From NCBI GenBank assembly GCA_014802435.1, contig JAAVCG010000043.1, positions 1-38,238 of the forward strand: a DNA stretch of 38,238 nucleotides, given 5' to 3'. The position numbers were made by a program, and so were the translations under genes. Under the pieces are notes generated by a model that searched no databases, was not told the origin of the DNA, and saw nothing but the letters and a program-made list of their open reading frames with translations. This document shows positions 1 to 6,636 of this stretch, piece by piece (position 1 is the stretch's first letter; every line of letters begins with the position of its first letter). The stretch is from Bacteroides sp. GTDB lineage: Bacteria; Bacteroidota; Bacteroidia; Bacteroidales; Muribaculaceae.

Positions 1-218
1 AGATTGTCAGGATTGCGGAGAGACTTGTTTCTGCGGTTCTCCAAATCTATTTTAATGATATGATCAGATGAAACACCCTCTGCCTCCAACCAGTCGGCAA
101 ACAAATCGAACAGAAGGAAAGATTTACCACTTCGGCGAACCCCGGTGATAATCTTTATCATTCCGTTATGACGACTTTCTATAACTTTGTCAAGATATAT
201 AGTTCTTTCTATTCTCAT
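1..218 (-). CDS. AAA family ATPase (AAA_14-like), 5' part only
   Basis: The first 72 codons of a minus-strand gene that leaves the window at base 1. The ATG at 218-216 opens MRIERTIYLDKVIES, followed by a Walker A P-loop, GVRRSGKS, at about residues 26-33, which binds the ATP phosphates. Sequence and layout match the start of Bacteroidota ATPases of the AAA_14 type, which often carry a C-terminal DUF4143 domain; that part is outside the window. The physiological role of these proteins is largely unknown. A well-formed Bacteroidota promoter at 261-292 supports this start. The region looks AT-richer than the operon at 1540-8821, as is common for accessory genes. I am sure of the P-loop, less sure of the subfamily. 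Confidence 0.8.
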   Translation of the reverse strand, partial: MRIERTIYLDKVIESRHNGMIKIITGVRRSGKSFLLFDLFADWLEAEGVSSDHIIKIDLENRRNKSLRNPDN

Positions 219-224
219 AATATT

Positions 225-256
225 CCGAAGAAACGTCATTTGTGACACTTTTTCGG
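225..256 (-). other. 5'-leader hairpin of the ATPase gene
   Basis: An inverted repeat, CCGAA ... TTCGG with inner GTCA/TGAC, lies between the predicted transcription start (about 254) and the ATG at 218. It would place a hairpin at the 5' end of the mRNA. A stabilising or translational role is inference. Confidence 0.4.
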
Positions 257-260
257 AATG

Positions 261-292
261 CAAAGTTAATTAAAAATTTTATTTTGACCAAA
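261..292 (-). promoter_or_regulatory. Bacteroidota-type promoter for the AAA ATPase
   Basis: On the minus strand TTTG (292-289), exactly 20 nt, then TAACTTTG (268-261). This fits the Bacteroides -33 TTTG / -7 TAnnTTTG consensus. The start would fall near 254, giving a leader of about 36 nt. Confidence 0.65.
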
Positions 293-315
293 TAATCGGA
301 TGTATTTTCACTTCG

Positions 316-343
316 TATGGAAAGGTGGATTCCGATCCGCCGC
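316..343 (+). repeat. R1 palindromic repeat, copy 1
   Basis: TATGGAAAGG followed by a slightly mutated form of the 18-bp R1 palindrome (GGTGGAT-TCCG-ATCCGCC instead of GGCGGAT-TCCG-ATCCGCC). It is followed by a spacer and the decayed queE tail at 384-428, in the same relative arrangement as the R1 copy beside the real queE at 1475-1502. Apart from this element, the queE fragment and two promoters, the 345 bp between 219 and 563 hold nothing recognisable. Confidence 0.85.
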
Positions 344-383
344 CCCCCGCATGGAGCCTCGCCAAACCCTTGGGCGGAGAGGC

Positions 384-428
384 TTACTGGGTTTGAAGAG
401 AGAGGCGTCAGGCCGGGTGAGCGAGGAT
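384..428 (-). pseudogene. Decayed duplicate of the queE 3' end
   Basis: On the minus strand this reads I-L-A-H-P-A-stop-R-L-S-L-Q-T-Q-stop. The real QueE ends ILAHPAWRLSLQTHKLLQIR. Bases 389-428 match 1563-1602 at 35 of 40 positions without a gap. A 15-18 nt deletion then removes the HKLLQI codons, after which the stop and the following AAGCC align again. The tryptophan codon TGG has become TGA, and the differences mostly go from G/C to A/T, as expected for unselected DNA. Only the tail of the gene is present. It is in the same orientation as queE and next to an R1 repeat, as at the real locus. Confidence 0.8.
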
Positions 429-498
429 GATTAGTGGCGGAAATCTCCATTTTGATATCAGAGAAATAGTTAAATAATGTTAGATAATGACGAGTTAC

Positions 499-529
499 TT
501 GTAATCCTCAAATTTTAGTCATATATTTG
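499..529 (+). promoter_or_regulatory. Promoter for the hydrolase-like gene
   Basis: TTG (499-501), 20 nt spacer, TATATTTG (522-529). This matches the Bacteroidota consensus; the predicted start is near 536, about 28 nt before the ATG at 564. Confidence 0.65.
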
Positions 530-563
530 CTGCGAATTTAAAACTCCTTAAAAACAATAAGTT

Positions 564-1421
564 ATGAAGAAAATGTCTTTCATTCTGTTTTGCTTGTTGC
601 TTTCAATCGTTTCGATGGAAGCTGGGGCTAAGTCTGTTACTTTTGCTTTTTACTCAGGGAGCGCTGAGGAGAGCGTAGTTGATTCAATTAAGGCGAGTTA
701 TGCTTGTCATAACTCAGGTGAGGGCCTTGATATAGTCCCCCTTATTGTCAAAGAAGGAAAGCTGCAGGCTGCTGTTGCTGAATTTAGTGACTATCTGAGT
801 ACCCATTCCTCCTCTATCTCACAATATAATATGATTGGTGTCGGAATCATGGGCTCGGCTGTTGCAACTATGTGTGCCGCGGAATCTTCGCCTGAATCAT
901 TGGTCCTTATTTCCGGACTCGGAATAAGTGGAAGGGATGCACTGAGGCGAATACTGACAGCCGGAAGTTATATGGCCAATATGCAAATGGGCGATTCGCA
1001 AAATTTTCGCAAGCAAGTGGATGGCACTCTGTGCGGAACCTGTGATTCCATAATGCTTCCTTCTGGGTTTGCAGAATTAAAATATTTCGTCCCGACGCAA
1101 TACTTAGAGAAAGTCAAATGCCCGGTTCTCTGTGTCTACGGCACTAATGACAGTCTCGTTGAATGGTACGAGAATGCTAAAGCCGCAGAGTCAGCGCTTT
1201 CCGCATCAAATCATGGCAGCAAGGTCTTGGCCTATATGAATACCGGCTATTGCCTGCTGTCATCATCCCAGTCTAATATTCCACATACAGGAGACATTAA
1301 TCCAAATCTAAAGAACACCACGGTTAATGCAACGGCTATAAGCTACATAGTTGATTGGATTTCGTCTGAAAACAAAATAACCCACAGACGAGGCGGCGGA
1401 TCGGAATCCGCCTTTCCATAG
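564..1421 (+). CDS. Secreted alpha/beta-hydrolase-like protein
   Basis: A 285-residue protein with a signal peptide (MKKMSFILFCLLLSIVSMEAGA, about 1-22), so periplasmic or exported. The order of elements resembles an alpha/beta-hydrolase: a strand and turn IGVGIMGSAVA at 91-101 where the nucleophile elbow is expected, and CPVLCVYGTNDSLVEW at 186-201, which looks like the strand carrying the acid residue (D196). The elbow reads G-V-G-I-M-G-S, not G-x-S-x-G, so the usual nucleophilic serine seems absent or shifted; the protein may be non-hydrolytic or use another residue. The last 13 residues (THRRGGGSESAFP) are encoded by an R1 repeat. It is alone on the plus strand, looks AT-richer than the operon downstream, and lies between two copies of the queE tail, which suggests acquired DNA. 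Substrate unknown. Confidence 0.7.
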   Translation: MKKMSFILFCLLLSIVSMEAGAKSVTFAFYSGSAEESVVDSIKASYACHNSGEGLDIVPLIVKEGKLQAAVAEFSDYLSTHSSSISQYNMIGVGIMGSAVATMCAAESSPESLVLISGLGISGRDALRRILTAGSYMANMQMGDSQNFRKQVDGTLCGTCDSIMLPSGFAELKYFVPTQYLEKVKCPVLCVYGTNDSLVEWYENAKAAESALSASNHGSKVLAYMNTGYCLLSSSQSNIPHTGDINPNLKNTTVNATAISYIVDWISSENKITHRRGGGSESAFP

Positions 1422-1502
1422 CGCCCTGCTGACCATCTTTTTGCTTTCGTTACTCCCCTCCCGGCTGTGCTTCCTATGGAGAGGCGGATTCCGATCCGCC
1501 GC
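1393..1502. repeat. R1 repeat pair (inverted) between convergent genes
   Basis: Two R1 copies in opposite orientation, minus at 1393-1420 and plus at 1475-1502, separated by 54 bp. Each contains GGCGGAT-4 nt-ATCCGCC or its complement, which can form a 7-bp hairpin. The first overlaps the end of the hydrolase gene and supplies its stop codon; the second lies 38 bp beyond the queE stop. The same minus-then-plus layout recurs at 9124-9288 and 9342-9506, like the paired REP/BIME layout of enterobacteria. Confidence 0.85.
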
Positions 1503-1539
1503 CTCAGGGAGTGTTGCCTAACCATGGGGATGGAGGGGC

Positions 1540-2088
1540 TTACCGGATTTGGAGGAGTTTGTGGGTCTGGAGCGAGAGGCGCCAGGCCGGGTGGGCGAGG
1601 ATATAGTCAATCGTGGGGGCGGGGTCTTCGCCGGCAAGGGGTTGAAGGGAGAGGATTTGTGCTTTGGGGAGGGTGGCGGCCACGGTTTCGGGGTCAACTC
1701 CGGGGGTGAAGAGGAGTTTGAGTTCGTTGATGCGCTGGATGCCGTAGGGGGGTGTCTTGGGGGAGCATGTCACCCAGTCAAGTGACTCGGGGAGGGGGAG
1801 GGAGCCGTTGGTCTCAACATGGACGCGCTTGCCGATGGCGTGAAGTTTTCTGACGAGGCTATCGGTCAGTTGCATAGCGGGTTCACCGCCGGTAATAACC
1901 ACTATTTCAGCCGGAAAAGTGCTGACGGCATTGACGATTTCCTCTTCGGTCATCTCAGTGAAGGAGGCAAAATCAGTGTCGCAGAAGGGGCATGCACGGT
2001 TGCAGCCGCTCAAGCGCACGAATATCGCCGGGCAACCCGTAAAGTGGCCTTCGCCCTGAAGGGAATAGAAAATTTCGTTGACTCTCAT
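1540..2088 (-). CDS. queE: 7-carboxy-7-deazaguanine synthase (QueE)
   Basis: A radical SAM enzyme that rearranges 6-carboxy-5,6,7,8-tetrahydropterin to 7-carboxy-7-deazaguanine, the third step to the queuosine precursor preQ0. The protein has 182 residues, short as is normal for QueE. It shows the family N-terminus EIFYSLQGEG (5-14), the cluster-binding C-x3-C-x2-C motif CNRACPFC (C29, C33, C36) and TGGEPAMQ near 66, typical of SAM binding. Its ATG overlaps the queD stop by one base (TGATG), so the two are probably translationally coupled, and their products act in consecutive steps. It is the last gene of the nine-gene operon. A mutated copy of its 3' end lies at 384-428. Confidence 0.95.
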   Translation of the reverse strand: MRVNEIFYSLQGEGHFTGCPAIFVRLSGCNRACPFCDTDFASFTEMTEEEIVNAVSTFPAEIVVITGGEPAMQLTDSLVRKLHAIGKRVHVETNGSLPLPESLDWVTCSPKTPPYGIQRINELKLLFTPGVDPETVAATLPKAQILSLQPLAGEDPAPTIDYILAHPAWRLSLQTHKLLQIR

Positions 2089-2420
2089 CAGTCTTTCAGA
2101 TAGCTGGCTACGTTACCTTCACTTTCCTGTACGTCGACGCGCACACACGTTGGAATCTGCTCGCAAATCCATCGGGCAATGTTTTCGGCCGTCGGGTTAA
2201 ACGGGAGTACGGCGTTGAGGTCAGCATGGTCCAGGCGGCCTTGAACCATTTCCTTGATGGCGGTGAAGTCCTCGACCATACCGTCAGAGTTGAGAGTGCG
2301 GCTCTGGCAGGTGACGGTGATTATCCAGTTGTGGCCGTGGAGGTTAGTGCATTTGCTGGGGTAGCTGAGTTGGAGCCTGTGGCAGGCTGATATTTCTAAT
2401 CTTTTTGTGACGATGTACAT
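2088..2420 (-). CDS. queD: 6-carboxy-tetrahydropterin synthase (QueD)
   Basis: Converts 7,8-dihydroneopterin triphosphate to 6-carboxy-tetrahydropterin, the substrate of QueE. It has 110 residues, within the usual size. The zinc ligands are visible as H14 (SACHRL) and H28/H30 (NLHGHNW), and the catalytic cysteine is C24 (SKCTNLHG). The C-terminal ESEGNVASY matches the family. The start MYIVTKRLEISA is typical of the family, so the 25-bp overlap with the 3' end of the CCA-adding enzyme gene looks real. The other preQ0 genes (folE, queC) are not in the window. Confidence 0.94.
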   Translation of the reverse strand: MYIVTKRLEISACHRLQLSYPSKCTNLHGHNWIITVTCQSRTLNSDGMVEDFTAIKEMVQGRLDHADLNAVLPFNPTAENIARWICEQIPTCVRVDVQESEGNVASYLKD

Positions 2421-3853
2421 TGTTGTTCCTCCGGGGGTAAGTCGTTAATTTGAGTGAGTCCGATTTCGGCTGCTAAGGGGAGCATGAATTCATAGGCGGC
2501 CTGTCGGTCGTTAGGAATCTTGCCGTCAAGAATGGCGTCTTTAATAGCCTCTTTGAGGGTCTTGATGGGCATTGACGGGGGTATGCCGAAAATGTGCATG
2601 ATGTCATTGCCGGTAATCGGGGGCTGGAAATTGCGGATGCGGTCACGCTCTTCGAGTTCCACGAGTTTTTGGCGCACTATGGCGAAGTTAGCCAGGCAGG
2701 AGCGGAGCTTTTCGGGGCGTCCGGTGGTTATATCGGCTTCGCAGAGGGTCATGAGGCTTTCAATGTCGTCGCCGGCATCAAAGAGCAGGCGGCGCACTGC
2801 CGAGTCGGTCACTATTTCCTCGCTGAGAATTATCGGGCGCATATGGAGTTCCACCATCTTTGTGACGAACTTCATTTCGGCCCCCATCGGGAGCTTGAGC
2901 TCGCGGAAGAGGCGCGGAATCATCTTGGCTCCGACGAAGTTATGATTATGGAATGTCCAGCCAATCTTGGGGTCCCAGCGCTTGGTTTGCGGTTTGGCAA
3001 TGTCATGGAGCAGGGCGCCCCAGCGGAGCCAGACGTCGTCAGACTTGGCGGCGACATTGTCCAGGACCTTCATCGTATGGTCAAAGTTATCCTTATGGGC
3101 GCGTCCGTTGACGGTGTCGACCTTCTGCATCTCTTCCAGTTCGGGGAGAATAAAGTGGAGGAGCCCGGTTTCCATGAGCAGTCGCCAGCCGATGGAGGGC
3201 TTAGGCGCGCGCATGATTTTCATGAGTTCATCGGCAATGCGCTCGCGGGAGATTATTTCCAGTCGCTCGGCATTGCGGCAGATGCCTTCATAGGTTTCAG
3301 CGGCGATGGCAAAGCGCAGCTGAGTGGCAAACCTGACGGCGCGCATCATTCTCAGGGGATCATCGCTGAAGGTGATGTCAGGGTCAAGGGGAGTGCGGAG
3401 AATCCGGCGCTCCATGTCCTGCAGGCCGCCATACATGTCGATAATTTCGCCAAACCCGTCGGCATTGACGCGCAGGGCTAAGGCGTTGACCGTGAAGTCG
3501 CGGCGCGAGATGTCGTCCTCGAGGGTGCCGTCTTCAACGATTGGTTTCCTTGAGTCATGAGAGTAGCTTTCCTTGCGGGCGCCGACGAATTCCAGTTCAA
3601 GTCCGCGGCGGTTGATGCGGGCGGTTCCGAAGTTTTTAAACACGCTCAGGTGGGCGCCCTTTCCGAGGTCGGCGGCCACTGCTCGTGCCAGTTCTATTCC
3701 GGAGCCTACGGTTACGAAGTCAATATCCTTGGATTCGCGCCCGAGAATGCAGTCTCTGACGTAGCCGCCGACGGCATATGCGTCGAGGCCGAGACTATCA
3801 GCGACGGCGCCTACGCGCCGCAGAATCGGTTCATCTTTTGCGGGAACGTTCAT
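2396..3853 (-). CDS. cca: CCA tRNA nucleotidyltransferase with HD domain
   Basis: Adds or repairs the 3'-CCA end of tRNA. With the start at 3853 it has 485 residues. N-terminal polymerase-beta-type head: GGYVRD (29-34) and the metal-binding D-x-D in KDIDFV (D43, D45), then RRDFTVNAL (118-126) and DPLRMMRAVRF (165-175), which correspond to the nucleotide-binding neck motifs. A C-terminal HD phosphohydrolase domain contains LLHDIAKP (H283, D284). An in-frame upstream ATG-like extension to 3910 exists, but the start at 3853 makes an ATGA overlap with the M24 peptidase stop, like the other junctions in this operon. A poly(A) polymerase role cannot be excluded from sequence alone, but CCA addition is likelier. 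Confidence 0.9.
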   Translation of the reverse strand: MNVPAKDEPILRRVGAVADSLGLDAYAVGGYVRDCILGRESKDIDFVTVGSGIELARAVAADLGKGAHLSVFKNFGTARINRRGLELEFVGARKESYSHDSRKPIVEDGTLEDDISRRDFTVNALALRVNADGFGEIIDMYGGLQDMERRILRTPLDPDITFSDDPLRMMRAVRFATQLRFAIAAETYEGICRNAERLEIISRERIADELMKIMRAPKPSIGWRLLMETGLLHFILPELEEMQKVDTVNGRAHKDNFDHTMKVLDNVAAKSDDVWLRWGALLHDIAKPQTKRWDPKIGWTFHNHNFVGAKMIPRLFRELKLPMGAEMKFVTKMVELHMRPIILSEEIVTDSAVRRLLFDAGDDIESLMTLCEADITTGRPEKLRSCLANFAIVRQKLVELEERDRIRNFQPPITGNDIMHIFGIPPSMPIKTLKEAIKDAILDGKIPNDRQAAYEFMLPLAAEIGLTQINDLPPEEQQCTSSQKD

Positions 3854-4998
3854 AGCAGCTGAGTGAGGGCTTCCGGGGCGGGGGTTATACATTCGAGTCC
3901 GTCGGCGCAACAGATATAGGTGTTTTCAATGCCGACGGCTCCAACTCCTTCAATGACGAATTTCGGCTCGATGGCAATCACGTTACCCTCCGTCAGGGTC
4001 ATTTTTGAGCGGGGGGCGAGCACGGGGAGCTCGTTGATTTGGATGCCGACTCCATGGCCGACGAATCCGGCATGATATTTATGGCCCATGAAGCAGTCTT
4101 CAAGTCCGGCCTCGTGGGCCATTTCCTTGGCTTTTTCATAGAGGGCTTTACATTCGGCGCCGGGCTTGCCGAGGGAGGCAAGGGTATGGCAAATGTCGAT
4201 TGAGCATTGATGGGCTCGCAGGGCCTTTTCAGAGAGCTTTCCGCAGGCAAAGGTGCGGGTCATGTCGGTCATGTAGCCGTTGAAGTTGCCGTTCATGTCA
4301 ATCATGACGGCCTGTCCGGGCTTGATTTCTTCGCCGCTGGCGCCGACGGGGAGCGAGGGGGATAGCCCGGCGCCACCCATGGCGAAGTCGTAGGGCGAGG
4401 GAGTGTCGGCATTGCGGCCGGTGATTACGTTGCCCATGTGGATTTCCATGTCGGGGCCGTTGACGCGGAATTGGCCCAGGCAACCTTCCAGGCGGTCAAT
4501 GCGTTCGATTTCGGCCTGGAGTTCAATATCGGTCATTCCCTCGCGAAACAATCCGGGAATCCGGGAGTAGACGGCGGCATGGCGCACTCCGTCTTCGCGC
4601 AGGAGTTTTTGTTCGAGGGGGGTCTTGACGGCGCGGCCAAGCATGATTTTGGGGCTGACGTTGATGATTTCGTCAGCGCCGAGGGCGGCCTGCAGACGCA
4701 TGGCCTGAGAATAGCTCAGGGAGTCAAGCTCAAGGCCGAGGCGCGGACAGCTGAGGCCTATTTCTTCGGGCTTGCGAATCAGGGAGATTCCTTCGCCACG
4801 AAGTTCTGAGGGGCGCTTGACAAAATAACGCGGCTCGCGGCCCGGCTCCAGATAGAGATAGCCGCAAAAAACTCGCCCCGTCAGATAGAAGAGGTTGGCA
4901 TTATCCGAAATCAGAGCGGGCACTTCAAGTTGGAGCCCGCTGATTCTGCGGTGTTGCTCATCGGGGGAGAGGAGGCATATGTCGAGAGGATAGTTCAT
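3850..4998 (-). CDS. M24 family metallopeptidase (Xaa-Pro aminopeptidase-like)
   Basis: A 382-residue cytoplasmic peptidase of the pita-bread fold. The first 125 residues form the creatinase-type N-terminal domain (SDNANLFYLTGRVFCGYLYL at 31-50). The five metal ligands of the M24 catalytic domain can be placed: D234 (MIDMNG), D245 (YMTDMTRTF), H315 (GFVGHGVG), E344 (AIEPKF) and E358 (GIENTY). With all ligands intact it should be an active dimetal enzyme that removes N-terminal residues before proline. Family resemblance does not separate an aminopeptidase P from a Xaa-Pro dipeptidase. Its start overlaps the gldH stop and its stop overlaps the CCA enzyme start, both as ATGA. Confidence 0.88.
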   Translation of the reverse strand: MNYPLDICLLSPDEQHRRISGLQLEVPALISDNANLFYLTGRVFCGYLYLEPGREPRYFVKRPSELRGEGISLIRKPEEIGLSCPRLGLELDSLSYSQAMRLQAALGADEIINVSPKIMLGRAVKTPLEQKLLREDGVRHAAVYSRIPGLFREGMTDIELQAEIERIDRLEGCLGQFRVNGPDMEIHMGNVITGRNADTPSPYDFAMGGAGLSPSLPVGASGEEIKPGQAVMIDMNGNFNGYMTDMTRTFACGKLSEKALRAHQCSIDICHTLASLGKPGAECKALYEKAKEMAHEAGLEDCFMGHKYHAGFVGHGVGIQINELPVLAPRSKMTLTEGNVIAIEPKFVIEGVGAVGIENTYICCADGLECITPAPEALTQLL

Positions 4999-5495
4999 TT
5001 TTCTTCAAAGATTATTCCGATTTGTTCAATTTCGGGGATGCGGTCTTGGCGCATGATGTGGCGCACCCGGATCGGGGCTCCGGAAATCAGCATGAAGTCC
5101 GTGGCAACGGTGTCAGTTGCCTGAAAGGAGGTTCCCAGGCCTGAGCCGGTCCAGTTGCCGTAGAGGTCAGCGAGGGTGAAATTGACCGTGTCGCGGCGGA
5201 AGGTGATGGTGCTGTCAGGGTGGAGCTGCTGATAGGAGACTTCCAGCCATAGGTTGCGGTAGGGATAGTCATTGCTGTGGCGGGCCATCACGCAGAGAGT
5301 ACCCCGGGCTATGGAGTCTGAAATCTCTGGGCGGTAGACATAGGTGTGGCCATACTCCCAGCCGTCAGGGTCAACGGTTGAGAAGGCGGAGTAGTCATTA
5401 TCAGGAGCCGAACAGGCCGACATCAAGAGTCCGAACAAGGCAGCGGCCGTGGCCAGCGTCTTATTTCGCGTCTTGTTTCGGGTCTTGCTTGTCAT
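4995..5495 (-). CDS. gldH: GldH family lipoprotein
   Basis: A 166-residue lipoprotein of the GldH family, known from gliding Bacteroidota where it is needed for motility; its role in non-gliding Bacteroidales is unclear. The basic N-terminus MTSKTRNKTRNK is followed by a hydrophobic stretch and the lipobox LMSAC (C28). The rest (GWEYGHTYVYRPEISDS, RNLWLEVSY, DLYGNWTGSGLG) matches the family pattern. The start at 5495 lies 35 bp inside the ricT 3' end. A much longer in-frame extension to 5684 would be Ser/Lys-rich sequence antisense-free but entirely within ricT, and would bury the signal peptide. Gene order ricT-gldH is familiar from other Bacteroidota. Confidence 0.85.
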   Translation of the reverse strand: MTSKTRNKTRNKTLATAAALFGLLMSACSAPDNDYSAFSTVDPDGWEYGHTYVYRPEISDSIARGTLCVMARHSNDYPYRNLWLEVSYQQLHPDSTITFRRDTVNFTLADLYGNWTGSGLGTSFQATDTVATDFMLISGAPIRVRHIMRQDRIPEIEQIGIIFEEK

Positions 5496-6627
5496 TTTTC
5501 TGCTTTGGTTTGCGCTTTTTCTTGCGCTTTTTCTTGTCAAAGCGGTTGATATTGTCTTGATCAAGGAGGTCAACGGGTCGGTTTTGCGCGGCTTCGGCTT
5601 CAACTTCTTCGTCGCGACGGAGCTGGAGGGGCTTTTCGCCCTTCTTGTTGAGCTCGATGATTTCAAACGCGCGCTCGCGGTCAATCGTCGTCAGGTTTGC
5701 GGGAATCTTGCGGTCAGTGGAGTAGGTGATTTCTCCCTTGAAGATGTCGGCCTTGAAGAAGTACCATGTCGCGTCAGCCGTTTCCAGATGAATATCCTTT
5801 GCGGGCAGTTTGCGTGAGGCTTCAAGATAGGCGTCAACCTCATAGTTGAGGCAGCATTTGAGCTTGGCACATTGTCCGGCAAGCTTTTGAGGATTGAGCG
5901 AGAGGTCCTGGATGCGGGCGGCCCCGGTTGCCACGCTCATGAAGTTGGTGATCCAAGTGGAGCAACACAGTGGGCGTCCACAGGGGCCGATGCCGCCAAT
6001 GCGGCCGGCTTCCTGGCGGGCTCCAATCTGGCGCATCTCAATGCGCACTTTGAAGGCATCGGCAAGCACCTTGATGAGCTGGCGGAAGTCAACTCGTTCA
6101 TCGGCAATGTAATAGAATATAGCCTTGTTGCCATCGCCTTGGTATTCAACGTCGCCAATCTTCATGTTCAGGCCTAATTCCTCGGCCAGGCGGCGGGCGC
6201 GAATCATCGTTTCCTCTTCCTTGGCGCGTGACTCCTCATATTTTTCAAGGTCGGCGGGTTTGGCTATGCGGAACACTCTGCGCAATTCCGTGTCCTTGCG
6301 GATTCCGGCGCGCTTCATCTGGATTTTTACCAGCGGTCCGGTCAGTGAGACCTTGCCGATGTCATGTCCGGGCGAGGACTCAACGGCCACCATGTCACCA
6401 ACGGTCAGGTCAAGCCCGAGGGAGTTCAGGTAATAGCCCTTGCGGGTGTTTTTGAAGAGCACTTCAACGATGGGGCAGGTCTCCATCGCCCCGGGGATGT
6501 CCTCAATCCAGTTGTAGGCATTGAGCTTCCCGCGCGGCGACTTGCAGATGTCGCAGCGGCGAAATTGGGTTGATGAAACCGGGGTTACGTCCTCGGCCTC
6601 ATTATTAATGTCAATAATCTCGTCCAT
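5461..6627 (-). CDS. ricT: PSP1-domain protein, RicT (YaaT) homologue
   Basis: A 388-residue cytoplasmic protein with a PSP1 domain. It has six cysteines in two groups in the conserved core: C216 and C221-C222 (GPCGRPLCC), then C253 and C258-C259 (GQCAKLKCC). In Bacillus subtilis, RicT belongs to the RicA-RicF-RicT complex, which carries iron-sulfur clusters and modulates RNase Y. The N-terminal part (about 50-125) holds the PSP1 strands, and the C-terminal 50 residues are a very basic Lys-rich tail (KKKRKKKRKPK), which could bind RNA. It begins 9 bp after the rny stop, so the two are almost certainly co-transcribed. RicA and RicF partners are not present in the window. Confidence 0.88.
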   Translation of the reverse strand: MDEIIDINNEAEDVTPVSSTQFRRCDICKSPRGKLNAYNWIEDIPGAMETCPIVEVLFKNTRKGYYLNSLGLDLTVGDMVAVESSPGHDIGKVSLTGPLVKIQMKRAGIRKDTELRRVFRIAKPADLEKYEESRAKEEETMIRARRLAEELGLNMKIGDVEYQGDGNKAIFYYIADERVDFRQLIKVLADAFKVRIEMRQIGARQEAGRIGGIGPCGRPLCCSTWITNFMSVATGAARIQDLSLNPQKLAGQCAKLKCCLNYEVDAYLEASRKLPAKDIHLETADATWYFFKADIFKGEITYSTDRKIPANLTTIDRERAFEIIELNKKGEKPLQLRRDEEVEAEAAQNRPVDLLDQDNINRFDKKKRKKKRKPKQKNDKQDPKQDAK

Positions 6628-6636
6628 AGGTCCGGA

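Noticed and set aside
190-450. 86-codon reading frame on the minus strand
   Set aside because: It translates the R1 repeat and the queE remnant in the wrong frame and crosses the ATPase start and promoter.
2421-2480. A preQ1 riboswitch ahead of queD
   Set aside because: queD starts inside the CCA enzyme coding region and no leader is available for an aptamer.
2594-3481. 295-codon plus-strand frame opposite the CCA enzyme gene
   Set aside because: Antisense shadow of a well-conserved gene; no recognisable family or promoter. The same applies to the long antisense frames at 7261-8208 (opposite rny), 9874-10785 (opposite tonB), 15076-15678 (opposite dgt), 31032-31823 and 33255-34076 (opposite fimbrial genes).
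3854-3910. 19-codon N-terminal extension of the CCA enzyme
   Set aside because: It overlaps the M24 gene without family similarity; the ATGA junction at 3850-3853 fits the operon better.
5496-5684. 63-codon extension of GldH
   Set aside because: It lies entirely inside ricT, is low-complexity Ser/Lys, and would place the signal peptide in mid-protein.
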